A stretch of DNA of 64,000 bases from Pseudovirgaria hyperparasitica. Its lineage: Eukaryota > Ascomycota > Dothideomycetes > Acrospermales > Acrospermaceae. The stretch covers positions 1,377,117 to 1,441,116 of the forward strand of contig NW_022985559.1 of assembly GCF_010093815.1 (NCBI RefSeq), written 5' to 3'. Positions within the stretch are counted from its first letter, which is position 1, and every line of letters begins with the position of its first letter. The position numbers and the translations under genes were made by a program. Positions 1 through 12,630 of the stretch are shown here, one piece after another. Under the pieces are notes generated by a model that was not told the DNA's origin, searched no databases, and worked only from the letters and a program-made list of their open reading frames with translations.

Positions 1-1279
1 TGCCGACTCGCGAGACACGCAAATACTATCGCGTGACAAACAAGCGGATGATGGAGACTTCACATACAATGACGAGTCCTCTGACAGCCCAGCGACGCAT
101 GAGCTTCTGAAGCTTGAAGGCCAGGACTTCTTATGTCGAATCCCTACCGTAGCTCCACCGGCTCAATTGAACGAGACTGAGTCGCGAGCATCGGCAGAGG
201 AGGAAGCGAACGAGCTGGCACGCGCGAACGATCGTGGCTGGGAGTTACTACAAGGGATGCAAGGTGACTGCATATACCACATGAGTGGGTGGTGGAGCTA
301 CAGTTTCTGCTACAATAAAGAGATAAAGCAGTTCCACCATCTACCTCCAAGCAAGGGAATACCTTTATATCCACCGACAGAGGACCCAAGTGTACACAGC
401 TATGTGCTAGGAAGATTTCCCCAAAAAGGAGGCACGGAGAAGCGAGCACAGGTGGACGACATTAAGGATGAGCCAAGCGAAGAGAAAAGCCTTACGCGGC
501 TAGAGACGAAAGGGGAGAGCAGGTATATGGTTCAAAGGTTAGGAGACGGGACAGAATGTGATCTCACGGGTAAAGAGAGAAGAATCGAAGTGCAGGTCTG
601 TCATTTCTCAACTCACCTCTTGCTGTCGTAGGGACATTACTAAATTCGAGCATAGTTCCATTGTCATCCAAGCGCATCCGACCGCATTGGCATGATCAAG
701 GAAGTTAGCACCTGTTCATACCTGATGGTCATCCAAACGCCACGTCTGTGTAATGATGTCGCATTTCTTCCCCCTCAAAAAGACAAGCCCAATACTATCT
801 CGTGCGAAATCATTGTTCCAGATGATGGCCTTAGCGAACTCACCTCTAGACTCGAGCAAGTCAATGAGGTCTCCAAGGAGATGACTGCTGCTGCATCTAA
901 GCCTACAGTGCCTCTCCGCCCGGTCATCGGCGGTATCCCTGTTGGCGCGCAACATCTTGTGGGCAAGTCCGGCCGAGAAATCGAGAAAGGTGTTGTTGTA
1001 GGCGGTGGGAAGGAGTTTCTGCTTGGAACCCTCGCTGCAAGTGATGGATTCATGATGAGTGAACGCGAGATGCGGCAGTATGAGATTCGTGTCAAAGAGA
1101 TTGAGAAGGCGAAGCGCGACCTAAGTAGGCTAGCAAAGGGACAGGTCTGGAGGCTAGACCTTGTCGATACTCCTCGAGGAAGAGAGTTCAGGGGAATCAT
1201 TGAAACCGCAGATGTCAAGGAAGATGAAGATGCAGATGGGCAGGAAGGTAGTGAGGAAGTGTATAAGGAGGACTTATAG
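1..1279 (+). CDS. YOS9: Yos9/OS-9-like ER quality-control lectin, 5' end missing
   Basis: This looks like the ER-lumenal lectin that hands misfolded glycoproteins to the Hrd1 ubiquitin ligase complex (ERAD). Reading is open from base 2, so the start and signal peptide lie outside the window. Exon 1 ends at 595, a 60-nt intron (GTCTGT donor, TACTAA branch, TAG acceptor) spans 596-655, and the last exon is 656-1279. The visible part, over 400 residues, opens with a GQDFLC segment typical of the family. An MRH domain follows: a GWWSYSFCY block, then ECDLTGKERRIEVQ, then IKEVSTCSYLMVIQTPRLC, which together hold the paired Trp, Gln, Arg, Glu and Tyr expected for mannose binding. The C-terminus is acidic and ends in KEDL, close to the HDEL retrieval signal of yeast Yos9. 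Family identity is firm; exact function follows from homology. Confidence 0.9.
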
Positions 1280-3628
1280 GCATGTGCATATACATCCTTA
1301 CGACCTTTATTCGCGAGATGTGAATGTAGAAATGCTCACGATAGCATCGCTCATCGTCCTCTGCTCGATGCGTACGCTGCTCGCTGCTTGATTACTAGCA
1401 GCTCAGACACCAATCCATCCAATGCCCTAACTCCACTCGCGAAGTCAATCACTGCTGCTCTACACCGAGTCCTCTGCTCCTCTATCGCACAGTCCTCCAA
1501 CCCCCTATCAGCCCCGCCTCGAGACCACACTCCTAATCCTTTATTTACTACGCCGCACTCTTCCACTTGACCACATGTCCCACCAGGTCACGCGCCCATC
1601 GATCCATTTCCCTCAAACGCTCTCGAGTCAAGCCCCCAGTGAAACCTTCCCTTTCAAGCATACGGAATCTCTCATCACTACTGCGCAGCGAGTTACGGCA
1701 CTGGCACTCTTAGCTTGGCCAACCTCGCGCTTCCAAGAAGCGCCTGCCGCGCGCATCTTGGCTGGATTGGGAGTTGGAGTGGGAGGGAGAGTCATGTGTG
1801 ATTGTGATGAAATGCTGGGATCCCCCTTGCTTCGCAGTCTGTCTTATCCTGGCGATAACGATATCCTTTGAGAACATACATCCTGGCGGGTTCTAGCGCG
1901 ATCCTGATCCTCGCGGGAAGCCGGTGATGAGGAAGGACCCGAGAGTGCGGCGTAGGGTAACGATTTTGTGGGTTACGATCGCGTCCTGGTGGACGGGTGG
2001 ACCGTCGTGCTGGGACTGCGGCTGCGGCTGAGTGGCGAGAGGAGGCACATGTGAGGATGGGTGTTTAGGGGTTATAGGTCCTCGGTTTAGGGCGGTGACA
2101 GGGGATGTATTGGTATTAGTGTGTTTCTGTGACTTTGATGTTTACGGTGCAGTGCTTGGGAGACAAGCTGTATTGGCATGCAGGGTCAGGCGAGACGGTT
2201 GGTATTGGAAGATTCAGGTGAATGTGTGAATCATGTGCATGAGTCGTAGTTGACTCGAGGTCGGATGGATTACTATGTCTTCTCATTGTGTTCTGGTGCG
2301 TGCACGCAAGTCGAGTGGACTAGGAATTGACAGTTCGTGGTCAAGATATGATTTTACTGTGTCATTACATCTTCGAACTAGGTCTTCAGGTATGGTGTCA
2401 CACTTGATACTGTCTATCCTCACTTGTATGTAAAGCACTAGCGATGCTCGGACAATGCTCTGACTGACTACGTCATCGACAGCGAAGAAATCTGTCGCGT
2501 ATGAGACTTAGTAACCTTTATGAGAGGCTTGGATGTTTCATTTCTCATGCACTCATTATTCTCTTGAAGTCATATAGAGGTCTGAACTCTCTAATCCATA
2601 TATCAAATTGCTTTCTTAGACATACTCTGTCAACAGCCCGGCTCACACGTCGACTCAGCAAGACTCAATGTTCTTCGATGCACAGACTCCTCATATATTC
2701 CACTCGTCTCTATTCACAATAAATCGTTCCTTCGTCACAAAACATACCATAATAATTCATGACTCTGAGCTTTAAGACCATCGCGACATGTCAGACTTTC
2801 CAAGCTGCTGTTCTCCAAGACCGAGATATGCATTTCTGTTCCATTTGCGTTACTGCATACTACTCATGTCAAGGACAGCTTGATGACTCAGGTTTGAGCT
2901 CACATTTTAGGATGAAGTTAGATGGAATAGCAGAGTCAGATAGTGCCAAGTGCTCGTTCAGGAGTCAGATCGGCCTTCTAGAAAGATTCACGCAAGTAGT
3001 GGAGACTTACCAAAGGGGAAGTTCCTTATGATGGAGATGTTTCATCGCTATGCTTATACGAACTGTATGATGTGTAAATGAAGTATGTCTTAGTGTCATT
3101 TACGTTGAATAAGCTGTCAACATAAGACAGAACACATCCATGATACACTCTCATTATGAACTACGCGATCGTATGCAACGCTTTATGCTCCCAATCACAG
3201 TTCACCTATAATGTTTCTTACTTCAGATGAACATGCGTTCGCATTGGAGATGTAATTGCTTATTCGTCTGGCCGCTGCCGTCCAATGGTAGCTTTGGTTT
3301 CTGAGTATCATCCTAAACCCATATAGCCACTGGATATAAGCAGCACTTACACGCACGATAACTAATTATCCTTCCCATACAGAGCATTCTATGAGGCATG
3401 CACTATTCTCTTGCTGTACTCCTGGCCCCACGGCATAACCCGGCGGAGTTAACAGCTAGACATTTGTAAGCCTGGGGCAGAAACCTGGACACGCCACTCT
3501 TAAACATGATGCGCCTTACAAATATGACTCTATCTATCTTATCCATATAAAGCACCAGACTCACACGCTCAATTACAGCAGTAGAATCGCCCTTCAAACC
3601 GTCTCTCTCAGGCTCGCATACATATATC
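1280..3628. other. Intergenic, no gene recognised
   Basis: About 2.3 kb between the Yos9-like gene and the cupin gene. It contains only short open frames (under about 100 codons) with no recognisable motif and no convincing splice pattern. The first few hundred bases presumably hold the 3' UTR of the lectin gene, and the last few hundred the cupin promoter. The stretch from about 2,240 to 3,400 is richer in A+T than the neighbouring genes. I see no tRNA-like or repeat structure. Confidence 0.5.
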
Positions 3629-4401
3629 ATGGCATCATCCACCGCTGCCATCCTCCCACGACCCCGTCGCGTCATCGCATCAAACTTACCCCTGTCCGTA
3701 AACGCAGAAGGGAAGAATGAGCCAGGCGTCGAAGTACGAGCAGAGGTATTGCCGTCAGAGAGTCTCTTTGGAGGCACGCTGATCAGGCATCGCGTTGGCA
3801 CACATAGACAAGTGCCTAGTAGCAACGATGGCTCGTAGGTGTCCCTGTCCAGCACAGGACGAAAAGCGTTATCGCTCCGTTGACTGACAGTGAAAGGGGC
3901 GAGCTGCCTCTCGACGATATCCCGGGCGCCGGAATCGCGCTTCCGGGTGGTTTGAATATTTACTATCTGGACATTGCGCCTCGGACGGTTGGTGTGATGG
4001 TAGGCTCGCTTCCTTGTTTGCACAAAGCATTAGAAATTTGTACTGATAAGCAATAGCACCGCACGACGTCTACGGACTATGTAATAGTTCTGAATGGCAC
4101 ACTCACTCTCACGACGCCCGATGAGCAAGCGTATTCTGTCATAGATGGGAAGCCGGATTATAGCCAGCCTGTGGAAACGTTGTGTAAAGAAGGGGAGGTT
4201 ATTGTGCAACGAGGCATGATGCATGCGTACGTACAGTCGTTACTGGGAGACTGTGTGGGTTGTGTAGCTGACGAGTTCAGGATTTCGAATCACACGGACG
4301 AGTGGGTGCGTGCGCTAGGTGTCGTGATTGGCTCGGAGCCTAATCGTGTGAGTGGTGAGACGGGAGAGAAAGTTTTGAATGATGTATTTTTGAATAACTA
4401 G
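3629..4401 (+). CDS. Small single-domain cupin protein
   Basis: Four exons (3629-3834, 3891-3999, 4057-4226, 4281-4401) give 201 residues; the introns are 56, 57 and 54 nt with GTAGGT, GTAGGC and GTACGT donors. The first junction looked like a frameshift until the 3835-3890 intron was recognised. The product starts with an ILPRPRRVIASNL segment, passes through GAGIALPGGLNIYYLDIAP, then shows the cupin core: MHRTTSTDY, VLNGTLTL, and GEVIVQRGMMHA. This is the architecture of fungal cupin-2 proteins of about 190-200 residues, often found beside oxidoreductases or in small catabolic or secondary-metabolite loci. The substrate is unknown. It converges on the NmrA-like gene, with only 69 bases between the two stop codons. 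No signal peptide is visible, so it is probably cytosolic. Confidence 0.82.
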
Positions 4402-4470
4402 CTCATCTACATTGGCGAAGAAGGATAGTTATAAAGTGATAGGCTATGAACGTGTTGTCAGTTCTTCTTA

Positions 4471-5622
4471 TCAGCCCAGAGTCTTCCCTTTGAGGAAATC
4501 CCTGACTTCAGCAAGGCCTGAGATACCAAGCTGTTCTCCAGTTAGTATGGGGAAAGTTAGAGTGCCAATACCATTCAATACTCACATCTTTCGGCGTGAT
4601 TAGCCCCAACTCCTTGACAGCTTTGTCGCCACCATAATAGCCGGGACTGCTAATGTATTCCATCATCTCACCCAATTCCATACCCATCCCACCGGGCATA
4701 ATCTTGTCCATAAACTCAACCGTACAACGCTGGTATTTGACCGGCTTACCCAAATTCTGGCTCCAAATTTGTGCTATCTCATCAAAGCTGATTTCAGTGC
4801 CATATGCCATGAGATTCTTGCCTGGGCTGGACTTCACGAGGGCTTTCACACAGATACCAGTATCTTTCGTGGGATGGTACATTGGAATCTGCTTGTCACC
4901 ATCGGTGGGAAAGCTCAGAACGTAGCCATTCGGGGTCTACCATAGTCAGTGGTGTACTTGCACAGCAATTTCAGGAGCAAAGAGGAAACTCACTTCCTTA
5001 GGCGTCATCATATTCTCGAGGTTGGTCATGAAGAATGGAGGTTGGAAGAAGGATGATTTCTGGTACAGTTCAGGGTACGTGGTTTGTAGATACTCGACTA
5101 CGCGCCATTTGCCCTCGAAATGGTAGTTCCACGTGATCTTTCCATCAGACCACTTCTTACTGTCGCTAAGGACACTCAAGACGAGAATGTCCAGAGTATC
5201 CGCGGTCGCCTGAGCTGCATCGACAATATTCTTGCCTTGCTGGATCTCAGCATCGTAGGAGATGACATTGATGGGCTTGCCGGTATCTTTGGCTTTCTGC
5301 TGATTAGCGGGGATTCGCATTTGCTGCCAGAAGTCTGTGACTCCGAAGATGGCATTAGAGCCCTTGAATGCCGTCTTCAAGCTCGTGACATCATCTAGGT
5401 CGGCCCCGACCATCTCGACGCCTTTGTCACTCCATGTTTTGCTGGATGCTTTAGTTGGGTCACGGCTGATGCCGCGGATCTTCCAGCCTGGCTCGTTTAG
5501 GAACGCTTCAGCAACTGACGCGCCCTTGAGTATGTTGATCAGTGGTTTGGTTGAGCACTGGACAACATGGTACGAACCTGATTGCCAGTGATCCCAACGA
5601 TAGTAATAATCTTCTCAGCCAT
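4471..5622 (-). CDS. NmrA-like NAD(P)-binding protein
   Basis: On the minus strand the exons are 5578-5622, 4994-5524, 4586-4936 and 4471-4530, giving 328 residues, a normal length for this family. The N-terminus MAEKIITIVGITGNQGASVA carries a Rossmann GxxGxxG-type motif. This continues into GWKIRGISRDP and VEMVGADLDD, the pattern of atypical short-chain reductases that sense or use NAD(P). Later blocks such as FFMTNLENMMTPKE and PGKNLMAYGT fit NmrA and isoflavone-reductase relatives. Intron 1 (5525-5577) uses a GTTCGT donor and an AAG acceptor, the least orthodox site here, but the phase and the family motif across the junction support it. Members act either as redox-sensing transcriptional partners or as reductases, and the sequence does not settle which. 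The ATG at 5622 was chosen because the Rossmann motif lies immediately after it. Confidence 0.88.
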
Positions 5623-8600
5623 TGCTCCAGGAGTGATGTGACTTGTACGTGTAAAATGTGCTTCTTGAGGGATAATTGAAACTCTCGAATGAGAAGCGAA
5701 TGTACCGATAACCTGAATCAATGTTATTCAATCTGGAGCTTATATGTCAATCTGATGCTTGTAGCACGGACCCCGCCCCGCGATCGGTCCGTTGCGGAAA
5801 GTGGGTCTCGCACGAGAGATCGGTCATTGACAATTGATCTATCCGGATCGCTCTATTCGGTCCTTATAAGATCTTCTTGGTCTGAAAATAGGTCGCTGGA
5901 AAGATATGGTCACACACGACGTCAGCTTCGAGTTGAGTATGCTGTATTTCCTATGGCCACCACCTCACGATGACAAACCGGTGCTCGGCCTTAACAGGCA
6001 GCAATGTTCACCACGGAATACGCCTCTCAGCTTCTGGCATTCCAAAGACTGTAGACATTGTGGTACCATGTAGACATGCAGGGTAATCTAGAATCCATGC
6101 ATTGTCGGAATCCTATTACTCCTAGCACTCATACGCGAGGGGGTTTGCCCCTCTCTGCTTCTCTAGCTCAAATTTCTTATATCGTTGATCTTAAAGGTAG
6201 ATACATAAGATGTGAGCATAAACGAGGGCCAAGACAAATAGGATTCAGGCGACCACCGCGTGGACCTATCATCGGTCTGTTTAGACGACGGTGAGGCTGA
6301 GAGCCTAAACGGCGCTTCTATCAAGCGTTAGCCTGACTGACCCTAACATCAAACATGCGCCATTAATAAACCACAGAAAAGGTATTTGATATGCTCAAGG
6401 GCCGCGACTGGGCAGATACTCTCAATCACAAGTCGTGTGTATACGCCACTCGATACTGGTGGTATGAGCGTTCTCCACCTACCAACACTCCTACCGCCAA
6501 CCGAGTCAAGAGATGTCTGCATCACAGTATTCACCTTACAGCTAGATACAGGAACTCCACGTAAGCTCAAAAGTCAATTCATATCCTTGGGGCGATAATA
6601 AAGATCACAAAGATAGTCCAATAACTGCTCCTAGATCGATATTCTCTTTTTCAACCAACGTAATGTTAAAGAGCGCGGCGCTTAGCTGAATCTCAGGGTA
6701 GATATTCCGTAAACTTTGCTTGCCAGACTATCAACTGGCTAGACACTGGCTCGTTCGACAGCAGTTCGACTGCATCAAAAGCCAAATATAAAGATCCATA
6801 CAGAACAGACCTGTATAGGGTCCAGGTATTTTAACTAAGAACGATACGAGAATCTAAGAGGCTTCAAATTAGCCCTGGATCACCATTAATATAAACTGCT
6901 AGACTAAAATTATGTCTGTGGTAAAAGTTTAAAAGTCTATTGGTGAGGTAAGAATTCGTCTTTATAAGCATAAGCTCCTGCTATGTACGAACTGGATAGA
7001 GATCATAGTATGCGTATGGCCACTTCAAGACATATGCCCTGCGATGAACGTTGTACGGAATCACAGCACTGGATGATATAACTATCAGTACAGGGGGTCG
7101 CAATATGTTGATAATTCTAACCTACATTTCACCATAACACCAGGCGAGAGCATGGCACCATCTAATTTCTCCCCCTTTTTTTTCGAGATCAATGCAGCCC
7201 TCAGAATGCTCTGATCTAAGGAATTGAGTTTATAGGTCATGAAGCACGCTCACCTAAAGATAGATGAAGACGATTGCATAGTAGACAAATGGTAAACTCA
7301 TTTTCGCCATGCTCTGATAATATGATTCATGGTAGAATCCTCGAGGTCTCTGGTGACCTAGCCTATCTATCTTATAAAGGCTGTTCACATCATTCGTACT
7401 GTAGTCTCAACATATGAACACAACTCTGGGAAGCTTGACATACTTTTGGGGCGGATAGAAAGATCATTTCGATAGAATTATTAACCGGCTGCACATTCCT
7501 CGAGGCTTTCTGCGACAATTTTCTCGGGCCCAGATTCCCGAGACATAACTCTCCGGATGTTGTTCAATATCAACATTCGCATGTCTGGCGATTCAAATTT
7601 CAGTAAACTATGGGAACTTGCGACCTACGAGCTTAATCGAATGCTAGCGTGTCAAGGACCCTACGAGTCTCACGATCGATGAGAACCAATGCTTAAGCTT
7701 ACTTCGGCAGTGCAGGTCGCGACTTTACATATACTTCGTGGGCATCTATAGCGAACAGGCCACCGTTTGTGCGTCTGCGGAGCTGGTGTGCACGATGTTT
7801 GGTCACAACCATGATAATATTCCTCAACAGACTTCGACAGACCCTGAAAGACACCTAGATCAATGGAGAACCCTGCAGCTCCTAGTATGTGCACATGAGC
7901 GAATCGTGCCTGGGAGTTCCACTAGTAGATGCGATATATACCCAATCCAGTCACTTAGATACAGATAGAACGGGTCACTTATATCACCCAGATAGTCTCG
8001 TCAGAGCGCGAAGCTGCATTGTACGAAAGACACTAATTTCATCAATATCTCAGACGATGGTCTACTAAGAACTACGGAATGTATAGAGAATTAGACGTAG
8101 ACTATGTCCGATATCACGATGTAGATGTTTATAGTACTCGGTAGGACTGATATCGTCAAATAATGCAGTAGATAAACGTGCTAGACCCTAGCGGTCCTTG
8201 ACGCGGATATCACTCCGACATATATATCCGTATCGACACTATATTATATCAACTATACTCATATAGCTATGAAACATGAATCTAGTGCTTGCTTGGATAA
8301 TAGCTACGATGATATAAGGGTTCCTGATCGAATAAATCAAATGTAGTTCTGCATTGCGTACTCTGCCGATGAGTAGTCGTAATGGGCTACCCATCAACTA
8401 ACCTATCCTGGTCTATAGTAAGACACCACACTTCTATCCTTGTCTCTGTTAGACTTTCAAACCAGGTTGTTCGTTTCTATACCTCTCCGCCGATCGGATA
8501 TTAGGCATATGAATCGACTCCGCAACACTCAACGAGCTCATGATAATCGAAAACTCATCATTTTCCTCGGAACGGTCTCGATGGTATAACACACATACGC

Positions 8601-9741
8601 GTAGATAGGTCTACTATCGAAGGAACCTATCGCACCTCGCGCCGTTCATGAGGCCTATCGCACAGTATAATAGCAAAGAAGCAAGAACAGATACAGATCT
8701 ACATGAGTGGCACGAGAAGAGGTACCTGGAGGCGTCATGCATTTGTCGTTACTAAAAGCAGCGCCCTTGAGAGACCGGATACGCTTTCCGTCCATTGAAA
8801 TGCAACGGTAGATCTAGATAGAGGGATTGAGAGTTGCATGTGAGGAAACGAGGATATTGTTGTGCGACGCGTAAGACACGGGCCCGACGAAGGTAAATGG
8901 TTCTGTTTCTCTCCCGTGTAAGACTCAGGAGGCGGCATTTGCGCTTACAAGACTGGAGGCTGTCGTGCAGTAAAGCCTTAGTTGCAGATATGGCGCTTGA
9001 GCTGTATGCAACCTGACCATCATTTGCGTTGTCACCTGCATGTCTTTTCCGCTTTCGAAGGATCATTGAACCCGTCGTAGATAAAGCAAAGCACAAAGAT
9101 TTGTTGCTCGATAGTCAAAATATGTTAGGGTGGCCTGCGGCTTATAATGGTGGGAAACGTCTGTCTCGAAAGAGAAAGGCAAGCAGGTTGGGAATCGAAA
9201 GACATGCTAGGCCGGAGATTGAGTGTATCGACCGTGAGGTTACGCGATTTGTACCTAGTAGAAGACAATGGTAGCTGCAGCGGTTCGTCGTACACATGCA
9301 CGCATCCTTGTTGGCGTAGGTAAGAGGCAAGCAAGGTGAGGTGTTGATCTGGGGTTGAAATGGCCCATGTGGAGGCGCTCGGCTCGTGCTATGGAGGGGA
9401 TGGATCCTGGTGCACGCTAGCTCTAACTCGCCTAGCCAGCTCGGAGGTTTCCGTAAAGTGGAACTGTGGCTGTGAGAGTGGATATTGAGTGTGTATAATC
9501 GAAATAGTCTTGACTAAGATCCGCTTTGGGTATCATGCGCCAGATGTCTGTTCTGTAAAGAGATGCAAACCCTCCCAAGTCTCCAAGATTGATACCAGTG
9601 TAGAATAACTTGTCGAACACTCTCCCCATATGCAAGCCAGATTTTCAGAAAGCACGTTTTGGTGTTGCCCTCCGTCTCTTACTTCGATCGATGGCCTCAA
9701 TATGTGAGCGAGAATTATACTGACTATGCATCGTTAAGCTT
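5623..9741. other. Gene-free block with RIP-like composition
   Basis: About 4.1 kb with no open frame over roughly 115 codons and no recognisable domain. From about 5,750, and most clearly 6,600-8,650, the DNA is rich in TA steps. In 8101-8280 I hand-counted TpA/ApT at about 27/25 and (CpA+TpG)/(ApC+GpT) at about 18/24. Both lie in the range usually taken as a sign of repeat-induced point mutation. No terminal repeats or element family could be recognised, so this may be very old decayed repeat DNA or simply drifting spacer. The final kilobase (about 8,700-9,740) has more balanced composition and probably includes the 3' region of the RRM gene. Confidence 0.45.
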
Positions 9742-10565
9742 TCAATATTGGCCTCCACCACCTTGCTGTCCGCCATAGCCCTGGCCAGACTGCCCATAAC
9801 CACCTTGGTTGTAGCCGCCACCACCACCACCGCTGTAGGAGGATTGTTGACCATAGGATTGTTGGCCATATTGCTGCTGACCACCGCCCCAGCCTGGGAG
9901 TTTTCGAGTCAGCCGAAGAATACAAGTGATGTTGCAAGTTGCTTACCACCGCCACCTCCTCGACCGTAACCACCTCCACCTCCTGAACTTCTTTAGCGGA
10001 CATGGGGTTAAGGGGAATATGCAAGCATACCATAGCCACCACGGCCTCCTCGACCACCTCCGTAGCCGCCTCCAGAACCGGCCCTGTCGGTGTTGTCCTT
10101 TGCGTAATCGACACGGATCTGACGACCATCAAACCTGAGTCTCGTTATTAATACTGTTGGAGCATTTCGCAAATACGAGGTAATTCAACTCCTCGCTGCA
10201 GTTTTGGACGGGTGGGGTCTTACTCGGTGGGCTCTTCGAAGGCTCGCTTGGCTTTGATGGAATCGTTCAATTCTTCGTAGCGCACAAAGCCAAAACCTCG
10301 GCTCCTGCCGGTGTCGCGATCTTTGACGACAGTCTGCTCTTGTGTCAGGACGCGCAGGTTTGTTTGTAGGCAGTAGCGGCAACGTACAGCCTCGACTACA
10401 GAACCAAATTCCTCGAACTTCTGACGAAGGGTAGCATCATCGGTGTGCCACGCAAGCCCACTACATGAGCTGATTAGATAGTCTGTCTGATGAACGCTAG
10501 CCCGAGACATACCCAACGAAGAGCTTGAGAGTAGCTTCCCGATCCTGTTCGCCGGAGTCTTGCAT
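9742..10565 (-). CDS. Glycine-rich RNA-binding protein with one RRM
   Basis: Six minus-strand exons (10513-10565, 10388-10460, 10224-10333, 10031-10134, 9947-9982, 9742-9893) give 175 residues; all five introns are 48-89 nt and keep phase. Residues from about 12 to 90 form an RNA-recognition motif: RNP2 as LKLFVGGLAWHT, RNP1 as [10 protein letters not shown], and the closing [12 protein letters not shown]. The rest is a low-complexity tail of GGY, GGRGG and [11 protein letters not shown] repeats ending GGQY. This is the layout of the small GRP/CIRBP class, which binds RNA in stress and cold responses and can phase-separate through the tail. Two introns sit inside the Gly-rich tail, and one exon there is only 36 nt, so exon skipping would shorten the tail without a frameshift. 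The start rests on the first ATG before the RRM. Confidence 0.88.
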
Positions 10566-12630
10566 GTTGCGCTTTTGACCGACGTGCGGCTTTCTCTGTG
10601 CGATGCGATTAGAAAAGTGGTAGACAAGATCTTGCCAGGAAGTGGAAGAAGGATAGAGAGTGCGCTTGGATGCGCCGCGCAACGTACGAGGCTGTTTGGT
10701 GAGGATGAGGTGAGGTAAATTTGGGACTTCACAAAGTGAGTGATAAGCTCGTAGTCGACGAGAGATAGAAGGTGATGTGAAAATTGGAAAAGTGAGACTG
10801 TTTACGAAGGTGAAAGAAGGAATGTTAAGTGTCAGGCAAGAGTGGAAGAAAGAACGACCCCTCTTTCCGTCGGGTCAGAAAGGCGCTAACGGAATCAACT
10901 CACTTACTACCACCTGAAGGGTTGATCTTTCGTACACGGAAACTGCGTAGGTATTATGATGAATGGTCTAGTCTTTCGGCTGATTAGTCCACGGTCGTCG
11001 ATGATGGCAACTTCGGGCTCAGACTCTCAGAACAACGACTGCGAGAATGGAGAGAATGTGCAGCCGGTGAAGAGATTGACCAGACTGTCCGTGTAAGTGA
11101 ACTGCGCGTCATTCTCCATGGCATGGACTGTCTTGTCCGCATCGGCATAGTCTAAACTGCTCAGATGCAAGAGGTGGACACGGGACCAGGCTACCATGCG
11201 GGCCATTCATTACGGACCATATGTGGCCTTATAGGGCACCAATAAAAGCAAACGGCCGAGAAAGCTCAGCTCAGTGGGCCATCACCAGTGGAATCCTGAA
11301 GCCGTGATAGGCGAGGCGATGAACGGAAGCTTGCTAGATCAACCAAAGGGCATGGGCATTCTGGACATCTCCATGGACTCCACAGGCTGCGTGGCTGGTA
11401 GTAGACACGAATCATGTTGAGGCATCAAAAAAGGTGCTGGTAGACGCAGGGACCAGGATTGTTGGCAGACGCAGTACATTGGCTGTATCTGGCCACCAGC
11501 GCTGACGGCGGGTCACTGACACCAATTAGTAGCATGAGCATGAACTTGTTCGCCGAAAATCGATGGCGTCAACCGGCGATGGTCGCTCTGGTCGACTCCT
11601 GGTGATCATTGGCAGTCCGCTAGTGTGAAGCGCGGAGAATATTGTAACAGGTGCTGCTACATAAGGTACGTACCCTCGACTCCCCGAGAGTTATTTTATG
11701 ATTTGCCCAGTGCCTATTATGTATGGTTCTGGCTTGGCTCTGTTCTGTCACTGATGACTGCTTCAAAGCTACCGTCTCGTACTCACAGGTCGGGTCCTCC
11801 TATCAAGCGTCGACAAGATCATCGGAGCTGGCCCCTGACCTTGATACAAGGCAGACCCATTGCAAGGATTCTCTGCAGCATCTGGCTTTCCCGCAAGCCT
11901 ACCTATGGACCGTGACCGTGTTTGTGAGAGAGGCCTGTATGAGTTATGTGTTTGCTGCATTCTGCATTCTGCATTATGCACAGGTATGCGCCATGCATGC
12001 ACCAGGGCCGTATGCCATGCTGGGAATGAGAAGAGGCGGCGCGATTTTCCTTCCGGCTGGCGGACGCTAGACACCTCGGCTAAGCCCCGCGGGACCAATG
12101 GATTGGCATTCTAATTATTCGATCTGGTGTTGCTGTGATTAATGACATGGTATTAACGTGCTATCATTATACGACAAGCCGGACCGTTATATGTATGTCA
12201 CGTGGTCTCGGAGTTTCGCATCTACTGTAAGTATTATTAACACATCACTTGTTCTCCATTTGCAACTCGCTGTAAGAGCGTAGCAGCTTTGGTCCAGGGA
12301 AGACTTATGGTGTCAACACAACTGGTCGTAGTATTATACACCAGACGGCAAGGCTGTCTTTACACTATCAATTCTTTCAGATCCTGACACCTAACTACAG
12401 AGCTTAATAAGACTTACAGAATGTTCTCATGGTCTGGGTCATTTGACCTTTTAACATTTGATACTGTATCTGAGCAGTACACGTGCCACTTCACGTTTCT
12501 CTTCATGTTCAATCGTGTTGCATACCTAAAGCGAGAGGATCGGACGTGTGTAAGTCATGCAGCAGGAAAGTTGAATAGCAGAAGTATTTCATCTGTGTAG
12601 AGAAACAATTAGGCTTTTGGTACCATCAGC
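10566..12630. other. Intergenic, no gene recognised
   Basis: About 2.1 kb between the divergently oriented RRM gene and the 675-aa protein gene, so promoters of both are expected at its two ends. Overlapping open frames on both strands near 11,620-12,110 show no domain, no splice support and contradictory coding strands; I treat them as chance. I see no repeats of note. Confidence 0.45.

Noticed and set aside
775-1218. 147-codon frame antisense to the Yos9-like gene
   Set aside because: Shadow of the real exon; the sense strand has a well-supported MRH domain and an intron in the right phase.
3746-3890. Apparent frameshift in the cupin gene
   Set aside because: A 56-nt intron at 3835-3890 with GTAGGT donor, CTGAC branch and CAG acceptor joins the two frames in phase, so the gene is intact.
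3403-4023. 206-codon minus-strand frame
   Set aside because: It lies opposite the cupin exons, which splice cleanly into a recognisable domain; the antisense frame has no motif.
11625-12114. Overlapping open frames on both strands
   Set aside because: No motifs, contradictory strands and no splice pattern; probably chance in GC-balanced spacer.
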